NCBI GenBank assembly: GCA_963855995.1
Contig: OY979730.1
Coordinates: 5,281,341-5,345,340 of the forward strand
Direction of reading: 5' to 3'
Origin: Muricea muricata
Lineage: Eukaryota; Cnidaria; Anthozoa; Malacalcyonacea; Plexauridae
DNA length: 64,000 bases
Position 1 is the stretch's first letter, and the number at the start of each line of letters is the position of its first letter. Positions 1-14,400 of this stretch are shown here, piece after piece. The notes below the pieces were generated by a model, which had not been told where the DNA came from, ran no database searches, and saw only the letters and a list, made by a program, of their open reading frames with translations. Position numbers and translations under genes: made by a program.

Positions 1-30
1 AAATAGCAGCTTTCGCATAAGAACAGAAAT
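1..30 (+). repeat. Left edge of segmental duplication block A
   Basis: These bases match 45187-45216 and continue at 1734 after the Penelope-like insertion. They are gene 1 intron sequence. Confidence 0.7.
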
Positions 31-585
31 AAAACATGTTTATAAAAAAAACCACGGCCAGCCGACAATTTAAGAAAATATAATAAAAAGAAACAAATTT
101 CGAAAAATAAAGTCATCTTGCAATTCAAGATATGAATAAAAACAAAACAAACAATTAAAACTGTAAATTTTCGACTTTATTTCAAAGTCATCGTCAGACA
201 GAATGAAGCATAACACTTTACATACAGCATATATACAGAGCAAGAGAGCGAAAACAGTGCGTCACCGGAAGCAAGGGATTACCTAAGACTGTTAGACTAT
301 ATTTACATGATAGAAATTTATATTAATATTTACAAATAGACAAGCACTGACTCAACTGGTAGAAAGTGGAAATGTAGATGCAGCATCATTATGTGAAGAG
401 TTGAAGCTCTTTGCTAGCCTTCAGTCCTGTGTTAAGTTGTGGATTGTTGTATTTAAGTAGTAAAGCTTCAAGAAAAGCAAGGATATTGTAACTGGTAGAA
501 CTAGTTAAGTGCAAGATTCGGAAGTTATTGAAAACTAAATTTTCAATAGGAGTGGGCTCATTGTCAGAAGGAAGAGGGATGTCAT

Positions 586-903
586 TTAGTAGAGAGAGTT
601 GGTTTGTAGGCTTGCTAGGTATTGCGCGTGTTCACAGTCTGAAAGATGTTTTCCTATTGCACTTGTGGTAAGTTGTGTTGCATGTTCTTTTAAACGCACT
701 GATAAGCATCTTTTTGTCATACCAATATAACTTTTGCAACAACCTGGACACGAAACCTCATAAACAAGATTACTACGCGATAGAGGAGGAACTTTGTCTT
801 TGTTAGAAACGAAAAACAAAATTCGTTTAGTGTCATAAATAACTATAAATTTGACCGGCTTTGTTAGAAATCTTTGAATTTTTGACGTGCAGGATTTCAC
901 CAT
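586..903 (-). pseudogene. GIY-YIG endonuclease fragment of Penelope-like element (left arm)
   Basis: The 105-codon frame has the GIY-YIG layout of Penelope-like elements: a VYEVSC strand, a CxxCC-type cysteine pair, SYIG and then KRCLSVRLKEH with the conserved arginine. Residues before the VSNKDKVPPLSR stretch look like the linker between reverse transcriptase and endonuclease and are absent from the right arm. The frame is lost near its C-terminus relative to the right arm (LQTNSLY instead of LQNQYSLL), so it is not intact. Confidence 0.75.
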
Positions 904-1011
904 ATTCTCACCGTGGTTTCCGAGATAAGGTATTCTGATCCAAATTTTTGTTATGTTTTCATCAGTTTGGGAATCGACATTGCTAGTAGGTATGGAGTTG
1001 TTTTCATTTCG

Positions 1012-1404
1012 TTTTTCGTTTCTAATGAAGACAAAGTTCCTCCACTATCGCGTAGTAATCTTGTTTACGAGGTTTCGTGTCCTGGTTGTTGCAAAAGTTA
1101 TATTGGCATGACAAAAAGATGTTTATCAGTGCGTTTAAAAGAACATGCAACACAACTCACCGCAAGTGCAATAGGAAAACATCTTTCAGACTGTGAACAC
1201 GCGCAATACCTAGCAAGCCTACAAAACCAATACTCTCTACTAAATGACATCCCTCTTCCTTCTAAAAATGTGCCCACTCCTATTGAAAATTTAGTTTTCA
1301 GTAACTTCTTAATCTTGCACGTAACTAGATCTACCAGTTACAACATCCTTGCTTTTCTTGAAGCTTTACTACTTGAATACAACAATGAACAATCCACAAC
1401 TTAA
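1012..1404 (+). pseudogene. GIY-YIG endonuclease fragment of Penelope-like element (right arm)
   Basis: This is the same domain as the left arm on the opposite strand. Homology begins at FFVSNEDKVPPLSR. The open frame reaches back to 913, but the 33 codons before 1012 come from the unique centre and match nothing I recognise. The C-terminal tail (LPSKNVPTPIENL and on to QSTT) is longer than in the left arm and ends at a stop codon. Endonuclease landmarks SYIG and VRLKEH are present. The element is 5'-truncated and not autonomous. Confidence 0.75.
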
Positions 1405-1733
1405 CACAGGGCTGAAGGCTAGCAAAGAGCTTCAACTCTTCACATAATGACGCTCCATCTACATTTCCACTTTCTACCAGTTGGGTCAGTGTTTGTCTAT
1501 TTGTAGATATAAACAGTCTTAGGTAATCCCTCGTCTCCGGTACGCAGTGTTTTCGCTTTCTTGCTCTGTATATATGCTGTATGTAAAATGTTATGTTTCA
1601 TTCTGTCTGACGATGACTTTGAAATAAAGTCGAAAATTTACAACTTCAATTGTTTGTCTTGTTTTTATTCATTTCTTGAATTGCAAAATGACTTTATTTT
1701 TCGGAATTTGTTTCTTTTTAAAACATGTTTATA

Positions 1734-2313
1734 GTCGCTGAAAATGAGGGAAAGTATAGTGAGTATACATGCAACAAAAGGGAAATACTCGATCATAACT
1801 ACTCAAGAAGTAGACATTTTTACTGAATTTTGTTTCAAAATTAACAAATGAAGTGTGTTTTAATTTTTGTAAATTGATTGATAAAAATGTTCTTTTTTAT
1901 TATTTGCGAACGAACAAAGTAAATACTGAAAGAATATTTGAACAAACGTAATTAAAATCAATGTACTTACTCTTTTTGTTTTCAAGAGGCTATTTAACAA
2001 AGGAGATAAAAAACATTTTGTCCGTGTTCCCATAGAGTTATTGAAATACTTGGGCACAGCGCATACAGGGGTTCAATTCTCATTAATTATGCGTATCTCT
2101 GGCTTATAGCCAGCCCGCTCGAAATTGCGTGGAAACATTAGTACTCCTGCTCGTGTTCCCACGTAATTTCTCGTTTCTCGCGCATTCCCCTCGTGTTTTT
2201 ATGACCGTCTACAGAAACACGAAATATTTTTCCTATTTCTTAAGTGCAAAATAAAATTAGGTCACCGTAAAGTTTTTCAGACGCGCAGCATCTTCATTAA
2301 CGTCTTTATTTAG
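1734..2313 (+). other. Gene 1 intron, duplicated at 45230-45810
   Basis: Non-coding sequence matching 45230-45810 with small differences throughout. It leads into the second discoidin exon. I see no gene in it. Confidence 0.7.
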
Positions 2314-2446
2314 ATAAGAGGAAACCAGAACGGCTATCTTTATCGAGCATCGACTACAGCAGTTGACATTTATAATGCGAGATTCATAAAGATAAATTCA
2401 AACAAAAATCAAGAATTTTGTCTTAGAATACAACTTTGTGGAGAAG
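2314..2446 (+). CDS. Gene 1 exon: F5/8 type C (discoidin) domain, C-terminal half
   Basis: A 133-base exon, phase 0 in and phase 1 out, after the acceptor tttatttag and before the donor gaag|gtattg. It encodes the closing strands of a discoidin domain: GNQNGYLYR, then YNARFIKIN, then the family's end signature as [10 protein letters not shown]. It is one codon shorter than the paralogous exon 45811-45946. The first half of the domain must lie left of the window. It is too short to stand out as an open frame. I recognised it from its CLRIQLCG end and from the phase needed by gene 2. Confidence 0.85.
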
Positions 2447-5400
2447 GTATTGTTTCAGCCATCCTCTATCATATACTTTTTTCCAACCAAGCTATGTGCA
2501 CTGGTTGAACGATGAAATTCCTTCAAAACTTCAGTAACTGAAATTGTTTCGTTCTCAGCACAAACACCAGCTCCTGCATACGATATCAGAATTATACCAT
2601 CAGAAGACTCAGCGCGCGTGTCGTGGAAACTACAAACCACCGCGTCCGCTTCTAGTTATATAACAAATGTACGGATATCTACAAGCCGGTACGGAAGGTC
2701 ATTGTTGGAAAAGACGATATCTCGAGGAACTGAATTCAATTTCGAAGGTCTTAATTCAAACACTAGATATACTGTTGAAATTCAAACTTTAGATGGTTCT
2801 TCGCAGACGAGTATAATAGTTTCTCAAGGTTTCCAGACAGAAGAAAGTGCAGGTAGGAATTAAACAAGATAAGTGTTAATGGATATAAATCAGCGATAAT
2901 ACAAGATAGGTGACCTTTATGTTCGTCTTTCTAATTCTTGTCCCGAGGCCGAAGGCCAAGGGACGCTTTTATGACCGAGAAAAAATATTTTTCAGTACGG
3001 ACCGACCTAAACGGTAAATAACGTTTTTATTTTTTTCTGCGAGATGCATGATTGAACTCTTAGAAAAATCCAGTGTTGCGAACATGCTTTGAGATCAGCT
3101 AGTTTGTTACTTTACTTCAATGTTTATTCAAGCATGGCTGACAAACAGCTAAAACGAAGACTATACTTTCTGTGCTACTGATGTTTTTATACTCAATACG
3201 GCAATGAAAAAAGTAAAGTTAATACGATTTTTTATTTTATCGTTCGTTTTACGAAACAAACAGGGTTCAAATATGCGTTTTGACACAGAAAATTTGATTT
3301 TCGATTAGCGAAAATCAGATTTAGTTTTTGACAACATTTAATTATTAATAAAAATTTAAGTCCAGGAATCAACTTTAAACTGCAGGTTAGTAGTCAAAGT
3401 GTTACTAAACAATATTATTTTTGGGTTTTTGTATGTTTCACTGTTTATTTCAATGTGTGCTTTTTACTTTTGTTTGAGTACGGTGTATAATATGTACGCC
3501 GGCTTTGTTTGTAAAATTTTGTTATAGATTCTACCGTTTTTTTCGTTGTTTCAAGTAAATTTTAATCTTCAAAAGACATCTGCTGAATTCAATTCAGTCT
3601 ATTTCCTATCTTTAATTTTGTTAGATTGTTTTTTGGCTTTTAGACACTTTTATTCAAGTTCAACAATCAGCTCCACTCCTTGGTCTGTTTTAATTAAAAA
3701 AATAACTCTTTTGGCCCGCGGGCCAAGATATCGTAAAAAGCCGCTCGCTCGTGCAGCCAATCAAATTGCAGGAAATCACAAAATAACTCTAGTCGTGCAC
3801 AAATAAAAAAATAAAGATTTATATTAAGTTAGCAAATATGAGGTTAAACGTGAACATGCAGGGACCGGTTGTTCAAAGCCCGGTTCATATAGCTTAAATC
3901 GGCGGATAAGTAAAAAATATCAACTAAGTCCGTGTATTCACTGAACGAGTAAATTAAAAAAATTCTATCTAAAAATGACGCTTATGTATACAATTATTAT
4001 ACAGTTCATCTGTTCGAAAAATGAACGGGAGCGTGATCTTAAGTTGACTTATCTACCGTTTAAGCTAAACGACATATGAACAACCGCGGCCCCAGGTCGT
4101 TTTATCGTTTCAAAGAACTGAGGGTGGTAAGGGAGGCTTGATCACGTTTCACAACGGAGGAAAAGGCAGTTTTAAAATTTACTGTCTCAGTGTTTCATCT
4201 AGATTATCTGTATCACGTCCTTTTAAAGAGAAATCTTATTTCTTTCAATAAAAATTATCCTCCAATATGTATCGACTTCTGAAAGGCATCCGAAGAAATT
4301 TTTACTCTTATTTCAAAAATTGTGTCACACTTCACGATACTGATATCAAGTATTCTCATTTCAGGGAGCATTTTTGGGGGAATCACGCCTCACGGGCGTA
4401 AAACAAATCACATTTCCGGACACCAAAATAAAACATTTCACATTTTCGTTTTTATTGCAGTTCCTACTGTCCCTCCATCGAATGTACGTTTTGCAACGCG
4501 TGATCGAAGAAAACTGTTAGTATCCTGGGATAAACCTAATCCACAAAAATGGAGTGGTGAAGCAACAAGATATGAAATTTGCCATTCTATTCATAAAGGA
4601 GCTTCACAACCGAAATGCTCGGAGACAATTGGGTTGTCATACAAAGTTACTTCTTTTAAACCTGCCACGAAGTATTTTGTAACAGTCTCAGCTGGAACGA
4701 GTGATGGTTTTGGACCAAAGAGTGCGGAAATCAGTCGAATAACGTACGGAGGTATGAATCTTGCTTAGGTGTATGACATCATTCAAAGTCTTATCGCCGG
4801 AAAGTCTTTATACCAGGCCAGTCGACACGACACAGCTGTTGAAGACGACGGGTTATTCCGGCATCTAAAGTTCTTGAGTCGCATCTTTCAAGGGGAGCGG
4901 ATGTTTGATTATTGAGGGGACATAATCATATATCAGTGTTCTGGATCATTAATACTTGAATACCACCCCCCCCCCCGCATTATTTCTCATCATATCAAGA
5001 ACAATCACTCAGCTAAGGCCGACTTTTAATATAATATAGGCCTACCAATGTGCGTGTTAACTTGGTCAAATACAACACGCTAAGAATTGCATACAATTTA
5101 TGGTGTCATATAGATAGGCCTTTATTGTACACCCAGCACTCGAAAATCATGACATTATGACTCGCAAATTAGACTTTGTTTCCAAAAAATATCGACAGTG
5201 TCAGTATTAGAGACATGATCAATGATAACGTAGTGAAGAAAATTTGTCAAACATAGGAAAACAGCGCTTTAAATTAGTAAACATGCGGTGAACATCTATA
5301 AAAACTGGAACGTCATCTTTACATATATGTTCATCATCTCATTGAGTTCATGAATGTATACGTAAACATTTCTTTTTATTGCAGTTCCTAGTGCTCCTCC

Positions 5401-8400
5401 ATTGAATGTACGTTTTACAATGCGTACTAGAACCAAACTGGTAGTATCTTGGAAGAAGCCTAATTCGCAAGAATGGAGTGGTGGAGTAACGCGATATAAA
5501 ATTTGTTATTCTACTGAAGAGCGTATACTATGGCCAAAATGTTCGGTGACAATTGGATTGTCATACGAAATTACTTCTTTTAAACCTGCCACGAAGTATT
5601 TTGTGACAGTCTCTGCTGGAACGAGTGACGGTTTTGGACCGAATAGTGCAAAAATCAGTGAGATAACGTATGGAGGTATGAGTTCGTGTCTTGGTATGAC
5701 TTGACCTAGTCCTTGGTTTTCTCGCGCGCCGGTCGGTTTTGGTTTGGGATTGCATCATAATCTTTTTCACTGAAAACAAAAGGCAGCGTGGCGATTGCGG
5801 GCAAATTATGGTCCCGGATGCGGGGCCAAGCGCCTATTAGCTAAGCTAATGCTTCCTTAGCAACAGCTGAAATCTGTATGAAATGTTTTCCTTATCGTTG
5901 TTCGAGGTCGTTTTGCCGGTTTGCAAAATAGTACTTTTTCAATTGTTTTCAATTATTCAATTATTTAATATATACAATCTGGAATGATGTTTTGAATAGT
6001 GTTGTTCAATAGTGTTATCTATAATCTCTATGTCTGGAAGCTCTGGAGGAGGCTTCGCAAAATTAGTTTGTTACGATCTTGAAAAAGTAATCTTAACTTA
6101 ACTTTCAGCTCTTTTAAATCCTACTGAAACCATAAATATTTTTATTATATAAACTACCATCGAATATTAAGTATTCTTTAATCTGATTGGCTCGCTACTA
6201 GTAGGATGTTAGCTCATATCCTACTAGTAGGGAAAACAAGATGGCGGCCGAAAGTTTTTCGATCGCAAAAAATCTTGTTTTGAGCATTTTAACAGCCTTT
6301 TTTGGTCATACATACAACACATGAACTTAGTTAATGTTTTTGAAGGTTAGTACTTGATTTAAATGTCACCTAAACAAGTATAAAATACAGTTTTTTAGGA
6401 ATTAATACTGAATAAGCTAGAAAAGCTAGAAAACCCAAAAGCTAGAAAAGATTCTAATTGTTTTGAATTGCTATAATAACAAAAACTGTGCTCAATTTTG
6501 AGGTCAACAAGCATTCGCGAACCCAAAACATTTATATTTTTTAAGAATTTGAAACTTTTGGCAAAATTTGTTTGAAACATAATTTTAAATAACGATAAGT
6601 ATTTAACGATTAAGTAATAACGATAAGGTATTAGCTGAAGTTTTCTACATTGTTAAACTGACTAATAAGTATATTTTAGTAAAATATAACTGCACTGGGA
6701 AGTTTTTTGGTAGCAGTTGTTGTCTATATAATAAAACAGTTATTCTACTCACTCTCGTCGTATATGAGCGATAGCCCTGGCTGTCAGCACATATACGACT
6801 CGAGTTCGTAGAATAACTGTTAAATATTCGTCATCCTAGAGTACGAATGTTAGCTATAAAGTCCAACAGTAAGTTCCCAAACTGCAAGGACTGCAAATAG
6901 TCCACAGAAGGACAACTTTGGGAATCTTGTTTGGCATTCTCACTTCTAATTAACCGACCTACCTTCTAGCCGAAACGAAAGGCCAGGAACTAGGTTATAG
7001 ACATGACTTAACTCAGAGTTTCACTGGCAGAAATAATCTATGTATTAGCAGGATCTACACATTAGCACAACTGTCGTAGACGATTGTAATTACATCGGTG
7101 TATAGAACAGAGTTACTGGGCCTCAACATTCAGTCAACAGATCAATGAAGATGACTGAAATCTGACATATACCTTTACTGAATCACATACACGAAGCTAA
7201 GGCTCGTCTGGAGCTTACTGTATCGTAAAAGCCCTATTACACCCAGCCCCCTTCGAAGATCTTGGAATCAATAACTTTCCTAACGTTGGAAATTAATCTT
7301 TGTTCCATAAAAGCTAGGGAATGATCTTATAGTAGACTTATGACCATCGACAACTGGTTCGGACGTAGTTTGGACGTGAAGAGATTTGACTCATTTGATC
7401 GAGACAGGAAAACTACTTTTAGTTAGTACAAAAAATATGAGGTGAAACGTGGTCATGGGAAACGCCATTTTTACGTTTGTAACGTCCTATTGAATTCATG
7501 AATGCAAGACATTTTCTTTTTATTGCAGTTCCCACTGCCCCTCCATGGAATGTGCATTTTAAAACGCGCGGTGGTAGCAAACTGGTGGTATCCTGGAATA
7601 AACCTGATAAACAAGTATGGAGTGGTCAAACAACACGATATAAAATTTGTCATTCTACTCAACGACGTGCTTCACGTCCGACATGCTCGGAGACAGATGG
7701 ACTGTCATACGAAATTACTTCTCTCCAGCCTTCTACGGAGTACTTCGTGACTGTCTCAGCTGGGACGAGTGATGGTTTTGGAAGAAGGAGTGTGGAAATT
7801 AGTGAAATAACGTACGGAGGTAAGAATTTGACTATGACTTAATTCAAAGTTTTATTGGCAGCAATAATTATATAGATCCTATCTATACGGGTAACTATCG
7901 TCTTTAAACACTCAACAATCACAATTTGTACGTGCGGTTTTCTATTAAATAAATACGATAAATATCAAGTTTAATATGTGCAATTAAAGATTAAAGAAAG
8001 TGAAAGAACACAGCGAATTGCTAAAAATTCCACTAGTTTTACTAATCTTTGTAAACCAATTCAACGTGTTTAAAAAATAACATTAACCTCTATAAGCGCG
8101 GGAAAACCTAAACCGAGCCGGCGGTGACTAACGTTAAATACTTTTCTTTATTTAGTTTTACTGAACGGTAGCTACACCCGCCCCTAAATCCAATGTTAAT
8201 ACATTTGATTTTACACTCATCATCAAAAAGCTACCGTAAGCAATATGATCAAGTTCAACTGTCCACTTTAGTGCATATCTTGCTTCATCTTCCTAATCGC
8301 AATCCAATTCGAGCAGACACAACTTCGTCACAGGTCGTACAAGGAACACAGTGCTCGTACTAAGTTCTCTCTTCCTTTTCTTCTTTGAATACGTAGCCAC

Positions 8401-11400
8401 TGTCGAGGTGGTCTTGACCTTTGCGACACGAACCAATCCGTCAGGACCAGCATAGGTTTCCACTACTCGAGCCAAGGGCCAATTACCTCTCGAGTAATTA
8501 TCATCCGCAAACAAAACAATATCACCAACGCTGATATTCCTTCGCTTAACGTTCCACTTTTGCAATTCCAAAAGAGCTGGGAAGTACTGGCTGGTCCACC
8601 GTCGCCAAGACACCTGCGCCAAGTATTGCGCTTGTCTCCCGGCGCACTTTGCATAAAGATAACTTTTTTCGAATGTACCAGGTGGCAGAGTCGGGCATGG
8701 ACGAAGGTGTAGCAAATGATTGGGTGTGATGGGGATATCGTCACTGTGGTCATTACTGTTGCAAGTTAACGGTCGAGAATTGATCATGTAAACAGCTTCG
8801 GCCATGAACGTAGAATGGACTTCATTACTGACTAACTGCTGCTTAAGGGTCGCCCTTAATACCTGCCCCAAATTCCGAATCATTCTTTCCCAAACGCCAC
8901 CTTTATGACTGGACGCTGAGGGATTAAAAACCCATTCAATTTCTTTCTGTAATCAAAAATCACGAATCTTGTGTTGCTCGATCGATTTCAGGCATTTTTC
9001 CAGTTCCTTACTCGCTGCTGTAAAATTGGTACCTCGGTCGCTTCCTATCCTCTCTGGACAACCACGTATGGCCATAAACCGTCTTAGCGCGTTGATCATA
9101 GAGTCTGCGTCAAGTGAATGGGCAATTTCTACATGGATTGCACGAATCGCCAGGCATATGAATATGCAACCGTATCACTAAACGATAGACCGTCCTTGCT
9201 TAATCTCGAACAGACCGAAGAAATCGACGCCAACTTGTGAAAAAGGGGGTTTCTCTGATGTTAATCGGTACTTGGTAGGTCTCCCATGAATTATTCGTTT
9301 ATAACTTCCACGCTGTCGTAAATTGCGCCTCACTGCGGATCTTCCTTTGATTATCCAATACTTGCTCCTTTAACTGGTCAGCACCGTTTCTTGCCCCATA
9401 TAGGGTGTTTCGTGTTCTCGTTAATCGGCGCGTTACTTAGACGACCACCAGAGACAAGAAGATCATCCTTAACCTGTGGGTTGAGGCAGTATAAAAATTG
9501 TCCTTCGCCCCTTAGCGCCTTCTTCCTGGCTTTACTCGTGGTAGACAGTGGGTCTCAAAATCTTCAGCACCTTTGAACATAACCAATTTCCGCTCGTTCA
9601 GCATTCTTTAAGTCGCTCAAAATTAAAGGCTTCTTAGTCCGTTTGGTTGTTTGAGAAGCCAACTCTTGTACTTCATAAGCCATTTAGTTTCCACCAAGAA
9701 GAACGATACCCAGTCAGTTTATCCATCGGTTACTTGTCGTTGGTCGTGACGTAAACTTGAACTTCTTTCCTCAACTCGGGATCATTATCTTTCATTTCTA
9801 CAACATCGATCATTTTAAGCCAATAACTCTTTTCTTTCCAAAGAAATGGAGGGCCAGCGATCCATCGATCATTCTTCAAGAAATCTCCTAATTTCATGCC
9901 CTTCGATCCATCGTCTGCAGGGTTGACATCAGTGTTGACGTATCTCCATTCATTTCGCGACGATTCATTCTGTATAATGGACAACCGGTTGGACTCAAAT
10001 GTGTGGAATCGCTTAGTCTCGTTGTTAATGCACTTGAGTACAAACGTTGAGTCAGTCCAATGGTACATCTGGTTAAGAATCATATCTAGTTCTCTTTGGA
10101 CCAGAACTCTTAACTTCACAGATACGACAGCAGCAGATAGCTCCAACCTTAGTATCGATATCTCTCTGATAAGAGCTAATCTCCAAAACACAAAAGCGCA
10201 CCAAATCCTGCCTTTCGTATTGACAAAACGAAGGTAGGCAACAGCAGCGTAACCAACGCGTGACCCGTCAGAGAACACGTAGAGCTCGACTTTACCAAAA
10301 TCCTTGGGCGTGAAACATCGATTAACATGTACGTTTTCCAGGTCAGCTAAATCTGCGATTCATCGATCCCACTATGCTCTCTCTGGTTCTTCGATATCAG
10401 CATCCCATGTCACTTTCTTCCGGCATAAGGTTTGCAGCAAAAGCTTTGCCTTCATAGTAAACGGCGCGATAAACCCAAGGGGGTCGAAGATTGAATATAT
10501 CACAGACAGTAGACTCCTTCGAGTAACTGGCTTGTCGTAGATGGCACTCATCCTTTTCTTTGATATTTCCCACACAAGCTGATCTAGCTCAGCGTTCCAC
10601 ATTAATCCCAGAGTACTCTCAATTGGAAGTTGCTCGATTTCCAAGTTCGCCACCGACTTAGCTTGTTCTTCTTCTGGAATTGTAGACAACAAATCTCGTT
10701 TGTTGCTGCACCACTTAGTTAAGCGAAACCCACGTCTGGATAATAACTCTCGTAGTTGCTCAGCAATTCGGATGCCTTTCTCAACCATATCGAACGGTTT
10801 CATCAAATCGTTTACATATATGTTCCTTTTGACTGTGCTCACTACATCCCTTTCAATTCCATCGCTTTCCATTTCGACCGTTTTCTTAACACAAAAGTCT
10901 GCGATGCTGGGTGATGATTTTGCGCCAAATACGTGCTTAGTCATGTAGTACTCTGCTAAATCTTTGGACAGATCACTATCTGGCCACCAGAGAAATCGTA
11001 GGACATCTCGATCCTTCGGGTCCACGATCACCTGGTTGAACATCGATTCTATGTCGGCCACAACTCCGATAGATTCCATTCTAAAACGATTGATAACTCC
11101 ATCCAGGCGATTTGTTTCGTCCAGGCCTTGTAACAGCTCGTGGTTCAGCGACGTCTGATTATGCTTCGCCGCACAGTCGTAACCACTCTCATCTTTTCCG
11201 GTTTCAAGGTGTGCGTTACCAGATGATGTGGGAGATACCAAACTGGTTTATCTAAGACTTTACTTTCTTCGTCGGGGACTCGTTCGGCATGTCCTTTCTC
11301 TACGTAATCGTTCATCGCTGCTTTGTACTTAGTGGCAAGATCACAGTCCTTTAACAATCGTAGCTTTAGTAATTTACATCTCTTCGCTGCTAACTCTCTG

Positions 11401-14400
11401 TTGTCATGCAAGTGTGGCGGATACGATCGCCACGGAAGCGCCTCTTGATAATGACCATTAACCTTCACGAAAGAATTTTCCATCATTTCCAACGCCCTTT
11501 TATCTTCCACTGAGCGAGACGGTCATGCAGGTGTAGACTAAGGTGTCGCCAAAGTCCGTTTTCCACGGACCTTCTATCTTCTGCTTCAGCGTATAGTCTT
11601 CTAACACCATCTCCTTGGCCAAACTCTCACGCTCTTCAATGGGACGACTGAACTCTACAACGTTTTCGCGTATTCGTGCAATACGGCTTCGACTCTGAAC
11701 ATCGTTAAAATGATTAACAGTCCCTGACGTCGTCGAAACTAGCAGATTTACTGAACACTCCAAACCCTCTTTCATGCAACCCACGGAACCGATGATTGTC
11801 CAGCCAAGGCCATATCGAACTCCAGTGGGCTCACCAGCTTCACCAGCTTTGCACTCTAGTGGCAAGAATAACTGAGAGTGTTCCTTTAAGCCAATTATAA
11901 GCAATACTTAGTCCTCGTCGACTTCGTGGAGATCCACATTCTGAAGATGCGGCCATTTCTCTGGGTCTCGTCTTGTTGGAATGCATTGACTTGATATTGG
12001 AATATCCTTAACTGTCCGCACTGCGTCCAGCTCGATGATCGTTGTTCCATCCATTGACTCCACGGCAATGTCAATTAGCTGACTATTAATGTTCTGTGAT
12101 CCCGTTATTCCAGTTAAATTAAAACTCGTCTTCTCGCCGCGAGCTTTTAAACTCCTTGCCAATTTCTCGCTGTATATGGTAACTTCCGAGCCACTGTCTA
12201 ACAAAAGTGTACGTTTGAGCAGTCTCGATACCATTCTTCGCTCTCACCTTCACCTGGTATTACTCCTAAACACACTCGAGACTCTCCCGCCCCTGTAGCT
12301 GCGACCACTTTGCTTTCAACGATGTCCTCACCTGCTGATGGCTCCTTTTCATCACACGTCTTTTCGGCAACATGTAACAATGTATGATGCTCTTTTCCAC
12401 AGCTGGGTACTTTGCACCGGAAATGCTTCTTTGGGCATACTCAAGTATAATGACCTGTCCCGAGACATTTGAAGCACAAGGCTTTGTCTGCGGCCAGCTT
12501 CTTTCTTTCCGGTACTGATAGTTGTTTAAACCTTTCACACTGCCAAATACTGTGTTGTCCAGAGCACATTTGACAGTTCCTTATCACTGGGTAAGTGACT
12601 TAACGCGGAAGAACCAACTGCAGATCTTTTCACCTTTGTTTCTTTTACATCTTCGTGTAACTTGGCACTATCCCTCTTTCTAGCTCCCTGAGCCGGCCAA
12701 GAATGGACTGGCATACGAATAAAACTTCACCAGTTATTTAAACTCAACGAAACGAGTTCGAAAACTTTATATAGATCCTATCTATACGGGTAACTGTCGT
12801 CTTTAAACACTCAACAATCACAATTTGTACGTGCGGTTTTTTATTAAGTAAATACGATAAATATCAAGTTTAATATGTACAATTAAAGATTAAAGTTCAA
12901 AGTTAAAAAACACAACGAATAACTAACTGAACTGTTCGCGAAACTCGCCAAAAATCCACTAGTTTTACCAATCTTCGTAAACCAGTTCAACGTGTTTAAA
13001 GAATAACATTAACCTCTTTAAGCGCGGGAAAACCTAAACTAGGCCCGCGGTGAAGAACGTTAAATACTATACTTTATATCGTTTTACTGAACGGTAGCTA
13101 CAAATTAAGTCTGTAGCTATATCAGGCGAATGTACACGACACAACTGTCGTACACTATTTCCATTCCTATATGGGCTTACTTGATCACATCAACGAGACT
13201 GAGAATAGCAGGCGATTTATGGTATTATATGAAATGAGCCTTATCCCACCCCTTCAAAAACCCTGCAATCAATAATTCTCCCACAGGAAAAAAACTTTTT
13301 TTAAGTTGAAAGGAAATATGCGTTGAAACGTAGGTACGAGGAACGTCGTCTGAGGATTGACATAGCGACGTATACTGAACGAGTTTTAAGCCGCAGCGTT
13401 CAGCAGGCACGAAATATCGATAATTGAGGGGAGAGATATATTAGTTCTGTGAACACGAATATGTGAATACCCTCCTCCCCACGCACACGCACACACAGAC
13501 AATTCCCGCAGCCACTGAGAGCATTTACTCATCATATCAAGAAGAATCATTTCATTTCATTTGAATTTATTTACCACGGTAGCCTATCAATATTACATTT
13601 ATTACCAATATTACAATATTATATTTATTACCTAATTATTTTTGTTAATTTGCTGATTTCAGACCTTTGCTCCTTTGTAACACTGATGTCCGACATTTAA
13701 TATCATATAGGCCTACCAATGTGCGTGTTTACTCGGTGAAATAAAACACGCTAAGAACTGCATGCAATTTATGGTGTCATATAGATAGGCCGTTATTGCA
13801 CACCCAGCGTTCGAAAATCCTGACATCATGACTCGCAAATATAATTAGACTTTGATTCGCAAACCTATCAACATCGTACCAGAAATATGTTCAATTACAA
13901 CTGGTTCGGACGTAGTTCAAACATAATTTGATCGAGACATAACAATTTGCATAATAGACTAAAGGTCGAACTAGGCAGGAAGAACGAAATATTTTACTAC
14001 AGTAAGAAAAAGCGTCTTGAAATTACTGGAATTGCAAAGTTTGGTTGCGAAATGTTGTAAAAAACAGAAAATATAGCCCTGCGAACCCTAGCCCTGTATA
14101 TATTTGTTTATATAATAATACGTGTTCATTCTGCATTTTCATTGGTCGCGAGCTGTGTGTTATTAAAGTACACACGCAAGGATGACGTCAACTGATGGCG
14201 TGATCTAATTTAGCTAATTTATTTCGCGGGTCTTCGCATGATTTTTGCCAACTTTATTATAATATAAAACAAATAGATTTCATTTTTTTGTGCTTCTGTA
14301 CTGTAATAGATCACAGATGACGCCACAGCGTGTGATAAACAAAAAGTCACGCACTCGACTGCGTCTCGTGCGTGCTTTTTTGTTCTTCACACGCTATGAC

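Larger units (their letters stand above)
31..1733. mobile_element. Inverted pair of Penelope-like element fragments
   Basis: Two fragments of one retroelement lie in opposite orientation. The left arm (about 84-823) is the reverse complement of the right arm (about 1011-1719), with about 190 bases of unique sequence between. Each arm encodes the GIY-YIG endonuclease end of a Penelope-like element. The whole is bounded by a 14-base direct repeat, aaaacatgtttata, at 31-44 and 1720-1733. The paralogous sequence near 45220-45240 lacks the insert and gives the empty site. About 39 bases (45-83) between the left repeat and the arm are unexplained. No reverse transcriptase region is present. Confidence 0.8.
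7871..13102 (-). mobile_element. BEL/Pao LTR retrotransposon, degenerate
   Basis: A 5.2-kb element in the gene 1 intron, antisense to the gene. The LTRs are 7871-8176 (3') and 12770-13102 (5'). A 5-base duplication, aatta, flanks it at 7866-7870 and 13103-13107, the usual size for BEL/Pao. A polypurine tract (rc of cccgcccct) adjoins the 3' LTR. On the minus strand the order is Gag zinc knuckles, aspartic protease, A17-type linker, reverse transcriptase, RNase H and integrase, which is the BEL/Pao order. Most of the Gag N-terminus is missing and the frames are broken, so it is dead. Confidence 0.92.

Noticed and set aside
10700-10948. Plus-strand frames inside the BEL/Pao element
   Set aside because: Antisense to the recognised reverse transcriptase; no domain.
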